A DNA stretch of 64,000 nt from NCBI GenBank assembly GCA_034687125.1, contig JAQGBZ010000077.1, positions 1-64,000 on the forward strand, in the 5' to 3' direction. Below, in pieces: positions 26,701-40,757 of the stretch. Source of the stretch: Neelides folsomi (lineage: Eukaryota > Arthropoda > Collembola > Neelipleona > Neelidae). The notes under the pieces are model-generated. The model made no database searches and was not told where the DNA came from. It was given only the letters and a program-made list of their open reading frames with translations. Each line of letters starts with the position of its first letter. Within the stretch, counting starts at the first letter, position 1. Made by a program: the position numbers and the translations under genes.

Positions 26701-29700
26701 TATAAATTCATATTTGAAGTAAATATTATGGGATGAATCCACATGTGATATATAAGTTACAAAATCATTCAAATCATTTTCAATTTAAATAATTCGATTG
26801 TTTGCCTTGTTAGTTTCAAATATTCAATAATACAGTTAAATTTTTTTGAATTTCCAACAACAATTCCGAGAATTGTATTCATGTTTGAGTGAAATTGCTA
26901 AAAGTCAAATTACATTTAAACTATTCATGAATATCATACAATATGGTATTCATGAATTGTTAACTGCTTACCTATGGTAGACACGTATAACATAAAGGTA
27001 TCTTACCTATGTAAATTGCCAGACCAAAATATGAGTTGGTTCAATTAGTTTATTATTAGTGTTCAGCATTTATTGGAATGTATATTTTATCCATTAACTT
27101 ATTTATGCCTAGTCTAGCTCTTGAACATTGTAATCATAAAAATAAATTGTTTATATCCTCTAATGTGGAAGATGGAAAGATTTATATTATACATTATATT
27201 AGGCATATTTGCAAAATACATCATGAGAAACAATGGGGAGGTGAGTGTATTAGCTTACGTGTGCGAAAATTTCGTTCGCTGGTCTTTTGAATGTCAGGGA
27301 ATTTAATAAGATTGTAAGCCGCAATACTCTAATACAATTTAACTTGGTTCTGTTAATGTTCGTGTATTAAATTCCTTTTGGCCAGGAGGTAATTCATTTG
27401 GATGACCTTCAGGAGGAATCGCCTTCTGATTACGAATGAGCTACCCACTACCCATTACTGCTTCTAGATATACATGGTTACATATATTTCCACGGAACGT
27501 CGAACATCATTGTATTCGAGTTCCCAATGCAATTCCTCCTCACTTATAAAAATTAAAAAGTTAATTGAGGACCTCTTAAAAAACTGCACATGGATTTGAT
27601 TTTCCTTTAAGCCTTCACATTGAATCTCTGTGATGCTCAAAATTGGCAAACTACTTTTTAGAGATTCAATATTTAATGAATGCTTGACTTTGCCTTGTTG
27701 TGAACCACTGCAATACATCCAAATACTATTGGTATATATGGTAGAGTAAAAAGGAGTCAAAGTAAGAACGTGTGGTTTCCAAAATGGAGAATTGATTTCG
27801 AGCTAAGTTGAGCTTAATTTGCAATCGATTCCATTTATTTTATTGCTATTCTACTATGTACAATAACTTTCCTCTCCAATTACCTAATTTCACTTTCAAG
27901 TCAATATTCATTTATGTCACATATCAAATATTTACTCCATCGGACTATTGATCTTTCTTTAACTAACAAAACTTTCGATAAAAAATTGGGATAGTCTTAT
28001 TCTTTATGTCTGTTTCAGTGTCTATCCAAATAAGAATCAATACCCTTCTAATACTCTAATACCATTTGAGCATTGTATTGAATATTTCAAACCTTGAAAA
28101 TTATGATAAATTAAAGTTAAATGATCTAATTAACTAAAAGAGAAAAATGAAAATTGTATTAATTTAATGAGGATGACTTGAAAAAACTCGTCATTGTGGG
28201 AAAGGTGAAATTGAACTTTAAAAAAATCAAGACTTACATTGAAATTATACCATAGACTACTTAACAATAAAGGATTGATGGGCACATAGTATGTATATGA
28301 TATAAGTTTTATTATCCATGTTATTATAATTTACTACTATTGTATATACTTAAATAAGATAAGATATTCTTGTGATCATTGAAGTGAAGAAATATTGGAA
28401 ATAAGAGGGAAAGTAGACGAAAAGAGATTTTTTGAGAGAGTCGTGTGGGAGACTTTATTTGATCACTCTTGAATAATTTCCTCGTTATTTGCCATTAAGC
28501 TGAAACAGTTGAGGATTACAAGTTTCTAAATACAAAGGAGAGATTTGTGCCTGGTGAATCTCGATCAACCAAACTTTTCACCTTTTTTCTTCCAATTAAA
28601 CTCACCTTCCCTCTGTTCGACTCTTTTTATATTCCTATGCATTTAACGATGGGTTCAAACATCCCATTTTTTTAATTGTAATCCCTTTCAATTGAATTAT
28701 CTGTAGAACTATTCATCTCATTTAAAATTTGAGAGTGAATGACAACTGACAACTTTGACTCTACTTTTTTCATTCACACTGAACCACAAATGCTTTGTAC
28801 CTTTTAGTCACCACCATTTGTGTTTAGGTAGGTACAAATTCTACAAATACATATTGAGAGTGACATGTTGAATTGTCAATACAATGAGAACATTTTATCA
28901 TCCATAGGAAGTATCCTATGAATCATATAGGATAATGAATTCTGATATAATTATTTCTTTCACTCTTCAAATGGGCCAGAATATAAAAATTTCAACCATG
29001 TCACAAAGCAGCTCCACAAATGTCGCATTTTCACAACGACTATTGATTATGCTTCATTTCCTGACGGTTCAAATGAATTAAAGTAGAGCATGGCCAAAGG
29101 TATTAAAACATATTTAATTTTAATACACATAATTTATTTATGATTAAAACTTTATAACATTCTTACTTACATACTAACCCTGGTTAAGTTGGAAAAAATA
29201 AGTATGGTATGTAGGTATACAATACATTATTCACATTCATTATAAATACCATTGCATTTTGTCATTGTGCGTTATTGTTAAATGAGAAAATTCACAACAA
29301 TCTCATCTTGTCAACATGACATGGGTTCAATTTTGCGTGTCATCTCGATTGTATAGGATATTATTACTCACAGTTGATTACGTATAATGTGCATTGTGGG
29401 CATAACCTATTTTTTCATCAAATGCAAATGAATTCAATCTTTTTTCGTAGGTGTGAATATTGAATTTAAATATGTACAAGTAGGTATATCTAAATAGATT
29501 TATTATAAATGAGAAAATGTGCTAGACTCCTGCGACGAATGAAAAATAGGGGTTCATAATAAACGATATTAATAAATATGAATTAATTTCATTTCTATTA
29601 TTTCCCCTACATTTACACGTAATATGAAAAAGGAAATGACGGTTGTTCCTTGCTGTGCTGGCATCATCTCCAAATAAAATGAGTTGAGATTTGAGCTTCA

Positions 29701-32700
29701 AGAGAGAATCTCTCAGCGTCTCGCTACGTTTCCTTAATGTCCTAATTCCTTCTTGTGAACATGTGGGAACCACTAGGCCCATGGGGGAATTATCGTATAT
29801 TATATATTTTATTGCCAAACACCCGACCACACTCACGACCACAATCACAGGTTGAAGGGTCAACAACCCAATTTTCTCAATCTAACAGCTATAATAATTA
29901 ATTGTCATATCCTCTCACTCACAATCTCCTTCAGTAATGCAGTCATTTATTCAGTCCATATTAACCAGGTTCACCTTAATAAGTTGAAACTCCACCCACT
30001 GACACACGAGCGGACACATTTTTCACTTTTTAATATTTAATTCACCGTGTGCTCAGTATCCCCTCGGTCCAATTCCTCTCCTGATACACTTAATTACCTT
30101 TATATGCTTTCATAAATTATATTTCTCGTCCCAAGTCTCCTGTCTATTCCAATTCGAATCATTTTCATTCCAAATAACTTTGTAGGCATGTAACCACTAT
30201 ATAGCTCTCTTAATCGGCTTTATAATGCCTGATATGAAAGAAATTGCCTCATATCCAAAATTTACAAGGCCATTATTCATTATTACTCTGTTTGCAAACA
30301 TTCGAAACAAGTGTCGTATGTTATACATATAAAGTAAAAATTAGTGGATCCATAATTCGCAAAGTCCATTGTGATTTGTGATTGATAGCTTACGTCCCAC
30401 ACCTGCTCCCGGCTTAATTTCCCATACTTCCCACTCTACTGTTTGGAGATCTAGAGATTGAGAATTGGTTATTTATAAAAAATAAAAGAATCCGAGTGAA
30501 CATTCTTGTTGACAATTTTATCGCCGATTGTATGGGAGAAGAACGGCAATGAATATTGAATGAATGAATCGAACGAAGCTAACAATTTATCTCACAGACA
30601 TATTAGATGTCATGAGGGAGGAATGTATAAGAGTTAAATTTTACGACTCTTGCACTTCTCTTGTTGGGGAATATTCCCCCTGAGAATCAAACAGGGTCGT
30701 ATGTATTTTGATACAAAATTCATAAGAAGGATAAGAAGAATTGAGGGTCAAGTGAGAACGAGTCCCAGTGGCCACATGAGAGTAATGGGGACTTGAACTC
30801 CTCTCCGGGACAATTTTTCCATGAATAAACCTCCCTCTTCTCATCCTTCTCATCCTCATCCCATCCAATGCCCACTCGTGCGGAATATCACTTTTAAGTT
30901 GGAAATTGAAGTTGGCTCCCGTTGGAGCCCAAAGCTCCATTCTCTCCTTCTCTATTAATCCAGACGTGAAACTTTAGACATCTCATCGCGATGCTCAATT
31001 TCTCCCATATCTACACATTTGCCCCTTTATGATTCAATTCTCTTCCGAAATTCCTCAGCCCATCCGATCGAATGTGAAACCCGAATGGTTCTCTTATCCA
31101 ATTCAAAAATTTCCACTTCACTTTTCAAAATTTCAAATATGAGGGGATGAGAATTCCTTTAATCTCTTCCATATAGTGCATCTTTTATAAACCCATTTCA
31201 TTATTACTTGTTTTTATACTTTTATGCTAATTAATTTGGAATAAAACTTAGGACAAAATATTCGGATTTTCTATTTAATTTTTCTATTCTTTTCTGAAGT
31301 AAAAGGGTTCATTTTTATACATAGGGTCCTTTATATTCTCATTTAATTAAAGAAATTGAAAGACTCTAAGTGCGTCATAAGCCATTTAATACTCTTTAAA
31401 CAAATTGAGTAATTGAGTTTAAATGTAAATATTAGAAGGTTAATACTCAGCTGAAGATTCTTATAACTTATAATACTAGAATTTTTATTAGTCTGTTTGA
31501 CTGAGGATGTTAATTTCAAAGAATAAATAAAAGAGTCCTATAAGGATTAGCATTGAAATCTTTTTATATCCTAATTTCACACTTCACGCCATTTTGTGAA
31601 TTGTTTCGGGTTTGTTGAAATGGGGTCATAATATCTTTAGTGTAAGCGATTACAATAAGTGAGTATTTGCACTTGCATTATTCTTGAGTTGGAGGACAAT
31701 AGCATATAACCTCTGTATATACCAACTTGTGGATTAACTGCTAAATGACTTAATGAGAGATTGAAAGTGAGAAAAGTCAAAGTCGAAAAATAGCAAGTAA
31801 AAATATCTCGTCATTTAACTCTTTCATGCATGTCTGCCATAGGAAATGAGCCTTTATTGCACAATTCTTCCAAAATTTATTCATTATTTACACAAATTAT
31901 CTCTTCTTCGCTTTTTAGCATGCAGAGACTCGCGAATTTGTCAATTTAACAAATCGGCATCATAAACATGAAAGGTAGTTAATATGCAGAGGTGCTCAGT
32001 AACATTAGTGCTATACTTTGAACAATTTCCTTCTCGAGCTTTAAGCTATTTGCACACATGTAAGGTATAAAGTATATCAAGTGATTCTCTGGTATAGGAT
32101 TTATGGTGATTAGGCCTTTTAAGTATTAGAAGGGATGAGAAAGGGAAGAAAATTGAAACTGACCTTCGTTCATCCTTGGTTCTACAAACACAGTGTTCAC
32201 TTAATACATCCAAAGGATGAATCTTATCAAAGTTGAATTTCATTCTCTGCCTCCTTATTGACACTTCAAATTTATTATGAGCCTCGAGAGAAGGACCTCA
32301 AGACAAGGAAGGTTATTTTACCTAAAGCTCATTGAAAATAAATTTCAGTTTTCTTATCATCAGTGTGGCTTAATTGCATTTGATCAGCTTCATTAGTTCA
32401 ATTATTTTTATTATTATTAATGGAAAAGTTGGAAAATAAATTTTACAAATTGGAAAGGCTTTGAATTTGTTATTCACAAGAATCAATTAGCGTTTATAAC
32501 TTGCTAAATTGAAACTCATTTCATGAATGTTTAGCTTTGGAGTAATAAAGAATTTTTTAATTACTTGTATTCAAAGCTCTAAATTAATATTACACAGCGA
32601 GATTACATTTTCCGTTTCATCTTTCCATTAAAGTAATAAAGATGTTTAGAAGAGGTGTAAAATGCTGAAATATTTTAATCTCGATCCTTCCTTCAACTTC

Positions 32701-35700
32701 ACTTTAATTCCGCGTCCATGTGGGAGAAAACGAAGGATGGCTCGGTTCGGATGGAGCATTTTCCTCTCCCTCACACATTCCTTTGATATCCTCACGATAA
32801 AGTAAACGAATGTGCATATGTATAGGAAAATCTTTTAAATAGTGAAATGGGGGGATTTTGGATAATGTGTATACTCATCTTACGTAGTGGAGGAAATTCA
32901 TTTTATGCAAATTCTATAACATACAGGTGTACATTATTAAAGTATCTGTACAAGGTAATCCTTTTACTATTATTATAAGTCTACATTATACTTATTAAAT
33001 AGGCAAAAGATATCTTATGGCGTGTTTATATTAATTTTTGTTATTTTACATCTGTTTTTTGCTCTATGTAAAATATCTGAGTGAGTCTTATTATCTTGTA
33101 ACTGTATATTATAAGAAAAACTTTTTATAGTAGAGAGCCTGCTCAGAATAGTACATATTTCCTCGACTTCAATTAGCAGGAAGGAAAAATAGGGATAAGG
33201 GATTCATAATCATGTTTTTGCTACAAGATTAGTAATGATGAAGGAACCAATTGAAAGGACACTCCAACGTCGTGTTTTTTCATTTTCAATGTGAGACACA
33301 GAATTATTATACATAAATTAAGTTATTAGGATGTCATATGAGAAGGGAAATTAAATAGATGCAATCTTCTTCACAGGTAGTGCTGATAATGCTGTATTCA
33401 TAATAGTTAACTATACCTCTAGGTGAGTGGTGTATGTGCGGATGATTTTGATTCAAGGATAATTATCAGTAAAATAATTTTATTATTGTTCCTTATTTCG
33501 TTTACATAGTCTCTACGTATTTTCCTTATACCGTTATAACATAAATTTATAAAACACAAATCACTACTCGCACGTGAACATATTTTTTAATAAGCATAAT
33601 ATTTACTCTTATATCTGAAGAGTAATAAAATGCTGGATATAAATTGACAAGAAATTTAATTTTTTTATTTCATATTTATGAGCTCGTGTCCTATATATTT
33701 GTCATATGTAATATATGGTATGTAGCGCATATCGTATTATGTTAAAAAAATTATGTTCATTTATATTCATTTCTGACTACATAAAGTCAAGTGTCCACTT
33801 ATATTATGAAGGGCGTTTGAGTTCTAATGAGCGTAAATTTTTTTAATAGGAAACTATTTGGGAGCCAAAAGTTTTGAATTTGTTATGCAAATAAGAAATC
33901 TCAATTGAGTACCAATTCCATCCAAGGATTCATGAGGAACAAATAAATGAATATCTGAAAGGGGGGAATAAATAGAAAACGGGGGGAAGTGAGTATGAAA
34001 CTTTCCTTATCTGTCATTCCCCTCCCTATCTTTAGGTTTCGGGAGGGAGCGAGTTCAGTCACTGGATTTGAGAAGATAAATATTTCAGGAGGGTAAACTG
34101 CGTTTGAATCAGTGAATAAATTTTGTTTTTCATAGACCCTTCTGGTAAAAGGTAGGAAAGTCCTCCCCTTTCTGTTTTTATTTCCCTCACTTGCCCATCA
34201 AATTATGAATCAAATGAATCCATGGGATGGAGAGATTTACACAATTGCTTGTATTTTCCCAACTACCGCCGGGCTTCCAATTGCATGAAGAGTTTGGGGT
34301 CCTTAAATGGCAGCTGCTCTTCTTCTCTTACTAAATTAAATATGAGGTTCTTTAATATTTATACTATTCCATTTAATATAATTTATCTCTCTTATGTTCT
34401 TTCCCTTGAGGGAGCACGAGAACAATAAAGTTGTTCAATCTTACGGAAAGTTTAAGGTTTATTTATGAATAAAATAAATTTCTTATTCCCAAACATCGTG
34501 TCCACTGAGAAGGTAATGAACTTAAATTTTCATGAGAGGGAAAAACAAAAGCCAATCTTAAGATATTGGTTTGTCGTGAAAATTAACAAGAGAATTTTCA
34601 ATTATTCCAAAGAAATACTTAACACTATCACAAGCTGGAGAATTTCACTACATGAGCTCCCTACGATATTGGGAATTTCTGAGAAGCATATTGAATATTC
34701 CAAGAAGGGGATTTTGTTCAGGAAGGAATTTATTTGGATTTTAATTAAAAGAGGCTGAAGATCGATATAGCGACGAGGGAGGGATTACGGACTGCATAGG
34801 GTTTGGTTTTAGGAAGAAAAAAAATAATTGACAGTTGATTATGAGAAGGGCGAGGAAGTTGGAAATTGGGGAATTTGATAGGTGAAAGCGAGAAAGCCCT
34901 CGCGTTTTTCTACTATGAAAGAAAGGAGCGCGTCTTTGTGTAATCGTCGACATCGTCGTGAGTAAGTAGACCTCGTCATTCCAATTTTCCTCAGCTGAGC
35001 TCATTTTCTCTGTAAATGGGGCCCCTTTATACACTTCCTCACTCCGCATCACATTAGATTACCGTCCTGTTCGAACAAATGGCCCTTTGTTCCTCCACTT
35101 CCCATTCCTAGATATAGAGAGAAACGGAGAAATCTCGTATCCACACCCTCATTAGCCAACCCTTTAATTCCATACAACGTTACACCATTAGGAGCAGGCT
35201 GGGCGAACACCCACCGCCAATTTAAACATTCCTTTCCCACTCCCCTCCACTCAATTCCTTATTCAATCTCAATTCACGGAATATCTTAGTTCATTTTCAT
35301 ACAAGAAAGCTCCTCCCTTAAACCATTTCTAATTGAAAAACATAAAAAAGATCAATCTTTGTAAAAGAAAGGGTAAATGAAGGTTAAATGTTGAAAATAA
35401 AATATGTATGGTAAACTCACATGTAGATTTATGTAAACTTACTACCTAGAGTATATGCCAATAATAGTATAGATCCCAGAGTGATTTTGTGTAAATACAG
35501 ATAATATTATTATGTTAATATATTTAGGAATGATCCTTTGCGAGTATTTATCTCCCCCATTAGGAGGTGCGAGGAGAAAGGATATTCGAAAAAGTTTTTC
35601 TAAGCTCCATTTTGGTTAGATTTAAAAGCCCTATTTGGTTTCTAGAATACGTACATGAACTTGTTTGATGGGCCTCGTAAATCCCATTGTATAATATTAA

Positions 35701-38700
35701 AGGAGTTATGTAGATGTGATGAGATTTTATTTAAAAGTGGGTCAAAAGTCGGAGATTACGATTTCGATTGAGTTGGAAGGAGAAAGGCGGGCGATGAAAA
35801 TACAAAATCCCCCTTTCTTCTCCACACCAGAGCGAGAGAGATTTAGTATTTGAGCCTTCTCTTAGCGTAGGATTAACAGCTCACTCCATTACACATAAAC
35901 TCTACTTTTCACTTGAATTGCAGATGAAAGGAATCTTTTTAAAACTCTTTTTCTATATTTCTGTCCAAAGCAGGAGAATTATTGCATGGCTCAAAATCTT
36001 CTTTTTTCCATTCATTCCATTCATTTTACGTATGACTCAAATTGTATGAAATGTTCTCTTTAAAATGTCTCGAGACTTTTCCTATCTTTTCAAAGACGCC
36101 AAGGCGAGACTGGGTTTGACATTGAAATTCAAGTGTCATTCGCCTTAATCCATTTTTCCCTTGATAGATGAGAGGGGAATTTTCGATCAGTTGATTTGAA
36201 TGAGCGAAAATGATGTGTGGGGAGAGAAAGGTAATGGCAAAGGAATATGGAAATCCATTTGGAACCTGATTTATGGCCAATGGGCACCTATTTAGCTCTA
36301 AATATCCCTTCATCCGTTTCCCATGTTCATGAGATGAATATTGAAGTGGTTTCCATTATATTATGGTATATTGGAGATTTGTGATTATATTTATTACAAT
36401 TATATTAATTGTCATTTTGCCGTGTCTTGTGGTTGGATGATGTATTTAAGTATTTAACATAAGTTGGTATTCATCCATTTTCGTAGGAATATGTAATAAG
36501 TGTATAATAGTAAGAAGATAATAAGTCCGAGGTTTGTATTGTGTTTACTAACAATAGGTATATAATGGTATAGATCTGTGGTATTCATTGGCCTCAATCT
36601 TCATCACTCTCTTCTGCCTTTCTTCGCGTGACAGTTATAGGCAGCTTGCCCGCACTCACGTCATCTCCCCTTATTTGAAGGCTTGTCTTATTTAAATGCT
36701 TTCTATGTCCCTCATTTACATATTTTACGAATACTTTGAATGCTTGTAAAAACTCATTTTCATGGTTCAGTTCAGGCAAAATGGAAAATGTAGCATTTCA
36801 TGAAAAAACATTTTTTCTTCAGATTTGACTGAAAGAGAATATTAAATTGTTTTTTCATTTGCAGAATTCTCAATTTATGCCTCTGGGTATATGTAACATG
36901 GGCTTTGGTAGTTAATTAGTTATAATTGAAATTCTCGAGTTTGCTAATAAGTAAATGTGAGAAACGAAAAGTTATCATTTCATGAATGAAGTGGATGAAA
37001 GAGTGAAAATGAATTAAACCCAATGTTGGAATTGATTAGATTAAAGTGGAAGGTTCCATTTAAAAATTCTTTTAGGTTTTTTTATATTGAATCATCTGGA
37101 ATAAATTACAAGAATTATACTTATTACTTAAATAAACAAGATTTTGTATACTTTTCGTAAAAATTAGTTTAATGTCTAATAGTACTACATACTAGTAAAA
37201 GTAAAAACGAACCGTATGCTCGTGTTTGAGTTCTTTGAATCAAATACTAACATTTACATACATTTTTGTAAAACGGAAGCTTCAAAAGCTTTGAAATATT
37301 TAATTTAAATATGATGGAACTTCATCAAACTGATTCATCACTTCAATTTCACCTCAATTTACTTCCATATTTTTTAAATTGCAAAAGAGAACTTAGAATG
37401 GCTTTTATTTTGAATGTTATACTACATACTACATATATGTAAGTACATATTTGCAAGTTAGATAATATTAAAGTCTCGCTTTCCACTTTATTTCAAGCTG
37501 GGAATTCCTACAGGGAGCCCTATACCTAAAACACATGAAGGGAATAGGAAAAGACATGTGGTTAAAAAGTAAGTTTGCTTTGTTATGCTTCTGTTGTGTG
37601 GAGTTGGTAGTTGCTATTTCGCATACTTTGCCTAGATAAAGAATTGGGGTATAAATTTCATATGAAATAAATGGAGAGAACCTCTCAGACTCAGACTCTC
37701 ACTTCACAAAATGCTTTCCTTTTCATCATCGTCTTCTCGAAGTGGGTTTATGAAATTATGAAATTTATTTCTTCCATATTTTACTCCCTTTAAATGGTAT
37801 CAAGGGCTGAGGATCTATAGTCTTCTCATTTATTATTAATCTCAATTTGAGGGGGAATTTAAATATCAACTTTTATACATTCCACCGCATTCCATTCTTC
37901 TCCAGTGGGAAATTGGGTAGGGAAAGTGACTCAGGAGAACCATTTACTTTCACGAGAAGGAAAGACGAGAAAATGTGAAAAATATACCATTAAGGATATA
38001 CCTAAAGGAAACTCCCCCATGAAAAATACTTTTCTTTTTAACTTCAGTTTCCCTCCTGGATTCTTCGAACATCTCTACAATTCACGGATAATTATAAATA
38101 ATTACACTTATTGTTAATTTAACAAAATTGTCTCTTGATTAATCTTGCTAATATTTACTATTATAATGTGATTATTTAGTTTGTATAATTATCATTAGTA
38201 TTGTACAGATAGTACTCTACCTATTCATACTAACCGATGAAAGAATGTTTATTTAAAATTTTGATAGAACGAATACCATTTAAGAAAATAAATACCTTAC
38301 TTTTAGATAGAGCAAAGGAATGTGTGGGGTATATAAATTCCTATTAGTTCAGCCAGATTGTGAAACGTCAGGTGCAATATGGCAATGCTATTTGGAATGG
38401 CACAGATGATATTGTTTATATTATTGCAGTAGATGAATATATCGTGCATATCTGATGGGAAATATCTAACAGCTAGACCGTCGCCGTCTAACAATAAGCT
38501 GGTTTTGAAATTCAATAACATTGTTCAAAAGTGAATAGGATAAAGAGTAGATCTTGGTTGATTCACCGCCGGGTCCCCCACAACTTTCGTGGTTTCCAAT
38601 TACCAAATGAGGGAATTACATTTTATTTCATTTACATTATATTTATGTACGACTTCATATGTCTATGCACTATGAATAGGACTACTCATTTTGACCACCA

Positions 38701-40757
38701 TATAGTCATGTATCAGTGGCTTTTAGTGTAATCATATTTCTTCGTTAAAATTCGGATAAATTCATGGAACTAAATAAATAGAAGCTACATACTCGTTAGT
38801 TTTCATTACCTTTTCAACTAATTATACCAATTACAATCTAACAACTATCATATTATTATATTTTTATTGCATGGCAGTTATGAGTTTGGGTATTATATCT
38901 CAATTCTCTCGAACATTTTGGTTTAAATGGTTTTTACCCATTTTTTGCTATCAAATAGTAAAATATTGGATAGGGAAAGTGAAAATGTGTGTTAAAATTC
39001 TTTTCAATTTTTTCTTTTGAAATGATTCGTGAAGTATTCGACGTATACCACTCACCAAAATATAAACTGATATATTGATCATTATATAGAGATTCATAAA
39101 ATTTTATTTCATAGAGCGAGGATATTGGGGAATGATTTGAGTAAAGGAGAAAGTATAATTTCCTTTTACTTTCCTCTTATAGTAATCATTTAATGGCGCG
39201 ATAAAAGGTTTTTACTCTTTCCCACACGTTAACCAAAGTTGGAAAGGCGAGGACCTGTTCGAATTCCATTTGAGGGGAATCAAGGGAAATAGCTAAATAA
39301 ATAAAAGTAATGGTCCCGTGTGTGAGTGAAGAATAAGATGAATGTTGTTCACGTCACCCTCGTCATTTCTCTCTCCCAACTCATTTATTTCCCTCAGAGG
39401 TTGAGTGAAAGACAAAGGCTGGGATCGTTCGGTGGACCGAGTAAAAACCCAGTTTAACCCCTTCGTATGTACAAATTGCTCAAACATGTGACGTTCTAAG
39501 ACTTTCAATAATTCTCTCTTCTTCGAATATGATGCTGTCAAAAATTAATAAAAACTTCTTCAACTTTTCACTCATCAACAGACGACTCTGAAATTAATTA
39601 AAATCTTCTGCACGCTCTGCCGACTGCTATAAAATGCAAGGAAGAAAGACATATGGTCTTCATAATATTCATATTTAATTTTAAATGTACTGGCAAGCAA
39701 TGGTTGGTGGACCGTTGAAAATTAGCGATGGCTGGGCCGACTAAAAAGATTCATCTCTTTGTTTTGAGCTCCTCTCCTGCTCCTCTTTCCAAATTGAATT
39801 ACTCGTGCAATCTACAAAATTATTAATTAGAAATTAAATTGAAAATTTTAGCGATCGTATCACGTATTTAAATCGATCATCATTTAGATTAAATTTCATA
39901 ATGGCGCGTAATATTATTTACACGATGCTAAAAATAAAACTTAAACCAATGAAGAACGTATTTTGGGATAAATTTAAGCCACCCTGACGTTTATTAGAAT
40001 GGCATTAAAGTTTTGGGATATAAGAAGTGGGGATTGTAAAGAGCCCTGAGAACTTTGGAAGTGATAAAATCTATGATTGTAGAATCGAGAATTTCAGTAG
40101 AAATAAATATATCTTCTTATATGTTGGGAAAGCTTAATATGGAAAAGTGAATTGTGATGTGAGAGAGAGAAAACATGTGCAAGTTCTCCCCAAACTTTTT
40201 TAAGTACGGGTACCTATATACGAACATTCGTATTCTTACCTTTGTTGAACGTAGAAAGGGACTTTAAATGGAAAACCCCAAACTCGTTTACGGCCTTTAT
40301 AACTGAACGTACAAATACTACGTATCATTTACTCTGACTTTGATTGGAAGGGAGCAGGAGGATCGACTGCACCTGAGCTTCTTACATATTGCATGGCCCG
40401 CACATCGGGGCCAAGACAATCGCATTTGTCCTGACAATGACAAAAAGGCTTTTCTCTCCTAACCCTCTACAAATCTAGGACGAGGAGGACAGAGAATTAT
40501 AATTCCATTTTCTCTTTACAAACCATTCCACTTATTTTAAGTCCTCCAATATATAAAGCACTAACTAATTTTAGTATTTTAATCTAGGTACTATACTTTG
40601 ACTGTAAATAACATAACATATCTGTAATTTCATTTTAACCATATTGGTATACTTTAATTAGATAATCCTAGATATTAATAAAAACTATTTTTGTTTGTGT
40701 TTTAGGTTAAATTGTAAAAACGGGTTCTCTCGAGGTTGGTCTTTGGTTAACGTGACG

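Larger units (their letters stand above)
14187..40705. other. 26.5 kb intergenic region (or 5' UTR intron) without a convincing gene
   Basis: Open frames here stay below about 115 codons. None shows a domain, conserved motif or chain of in-phase exons, on either strand. Sequence is mixed: very AT-rich parts alternate with moderately complex, single-copy-looking blocks (for example around 16-17, 20-24.7, 29.5-31.2 and 34-36 kb) that could hold regulatory elements. A splice acceptor at 40704-40705, just before the receptor gene's first coding exon, implies at least one non-coding first exon and a promoter somewhere in this region. I recognise no transposon coding sequence, tRNA or rRNA. The only strand-specific candidate is the small ORF at 18846. 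Confidence 0.6.

Noticed and set aside
36594-36779. Minus-strand frame with gene-like residues ending in an acidic EESDED
   Set aside because: No ATG at its start and no acceptor just upstream. It could be a terminal exon, but nothing supports it.
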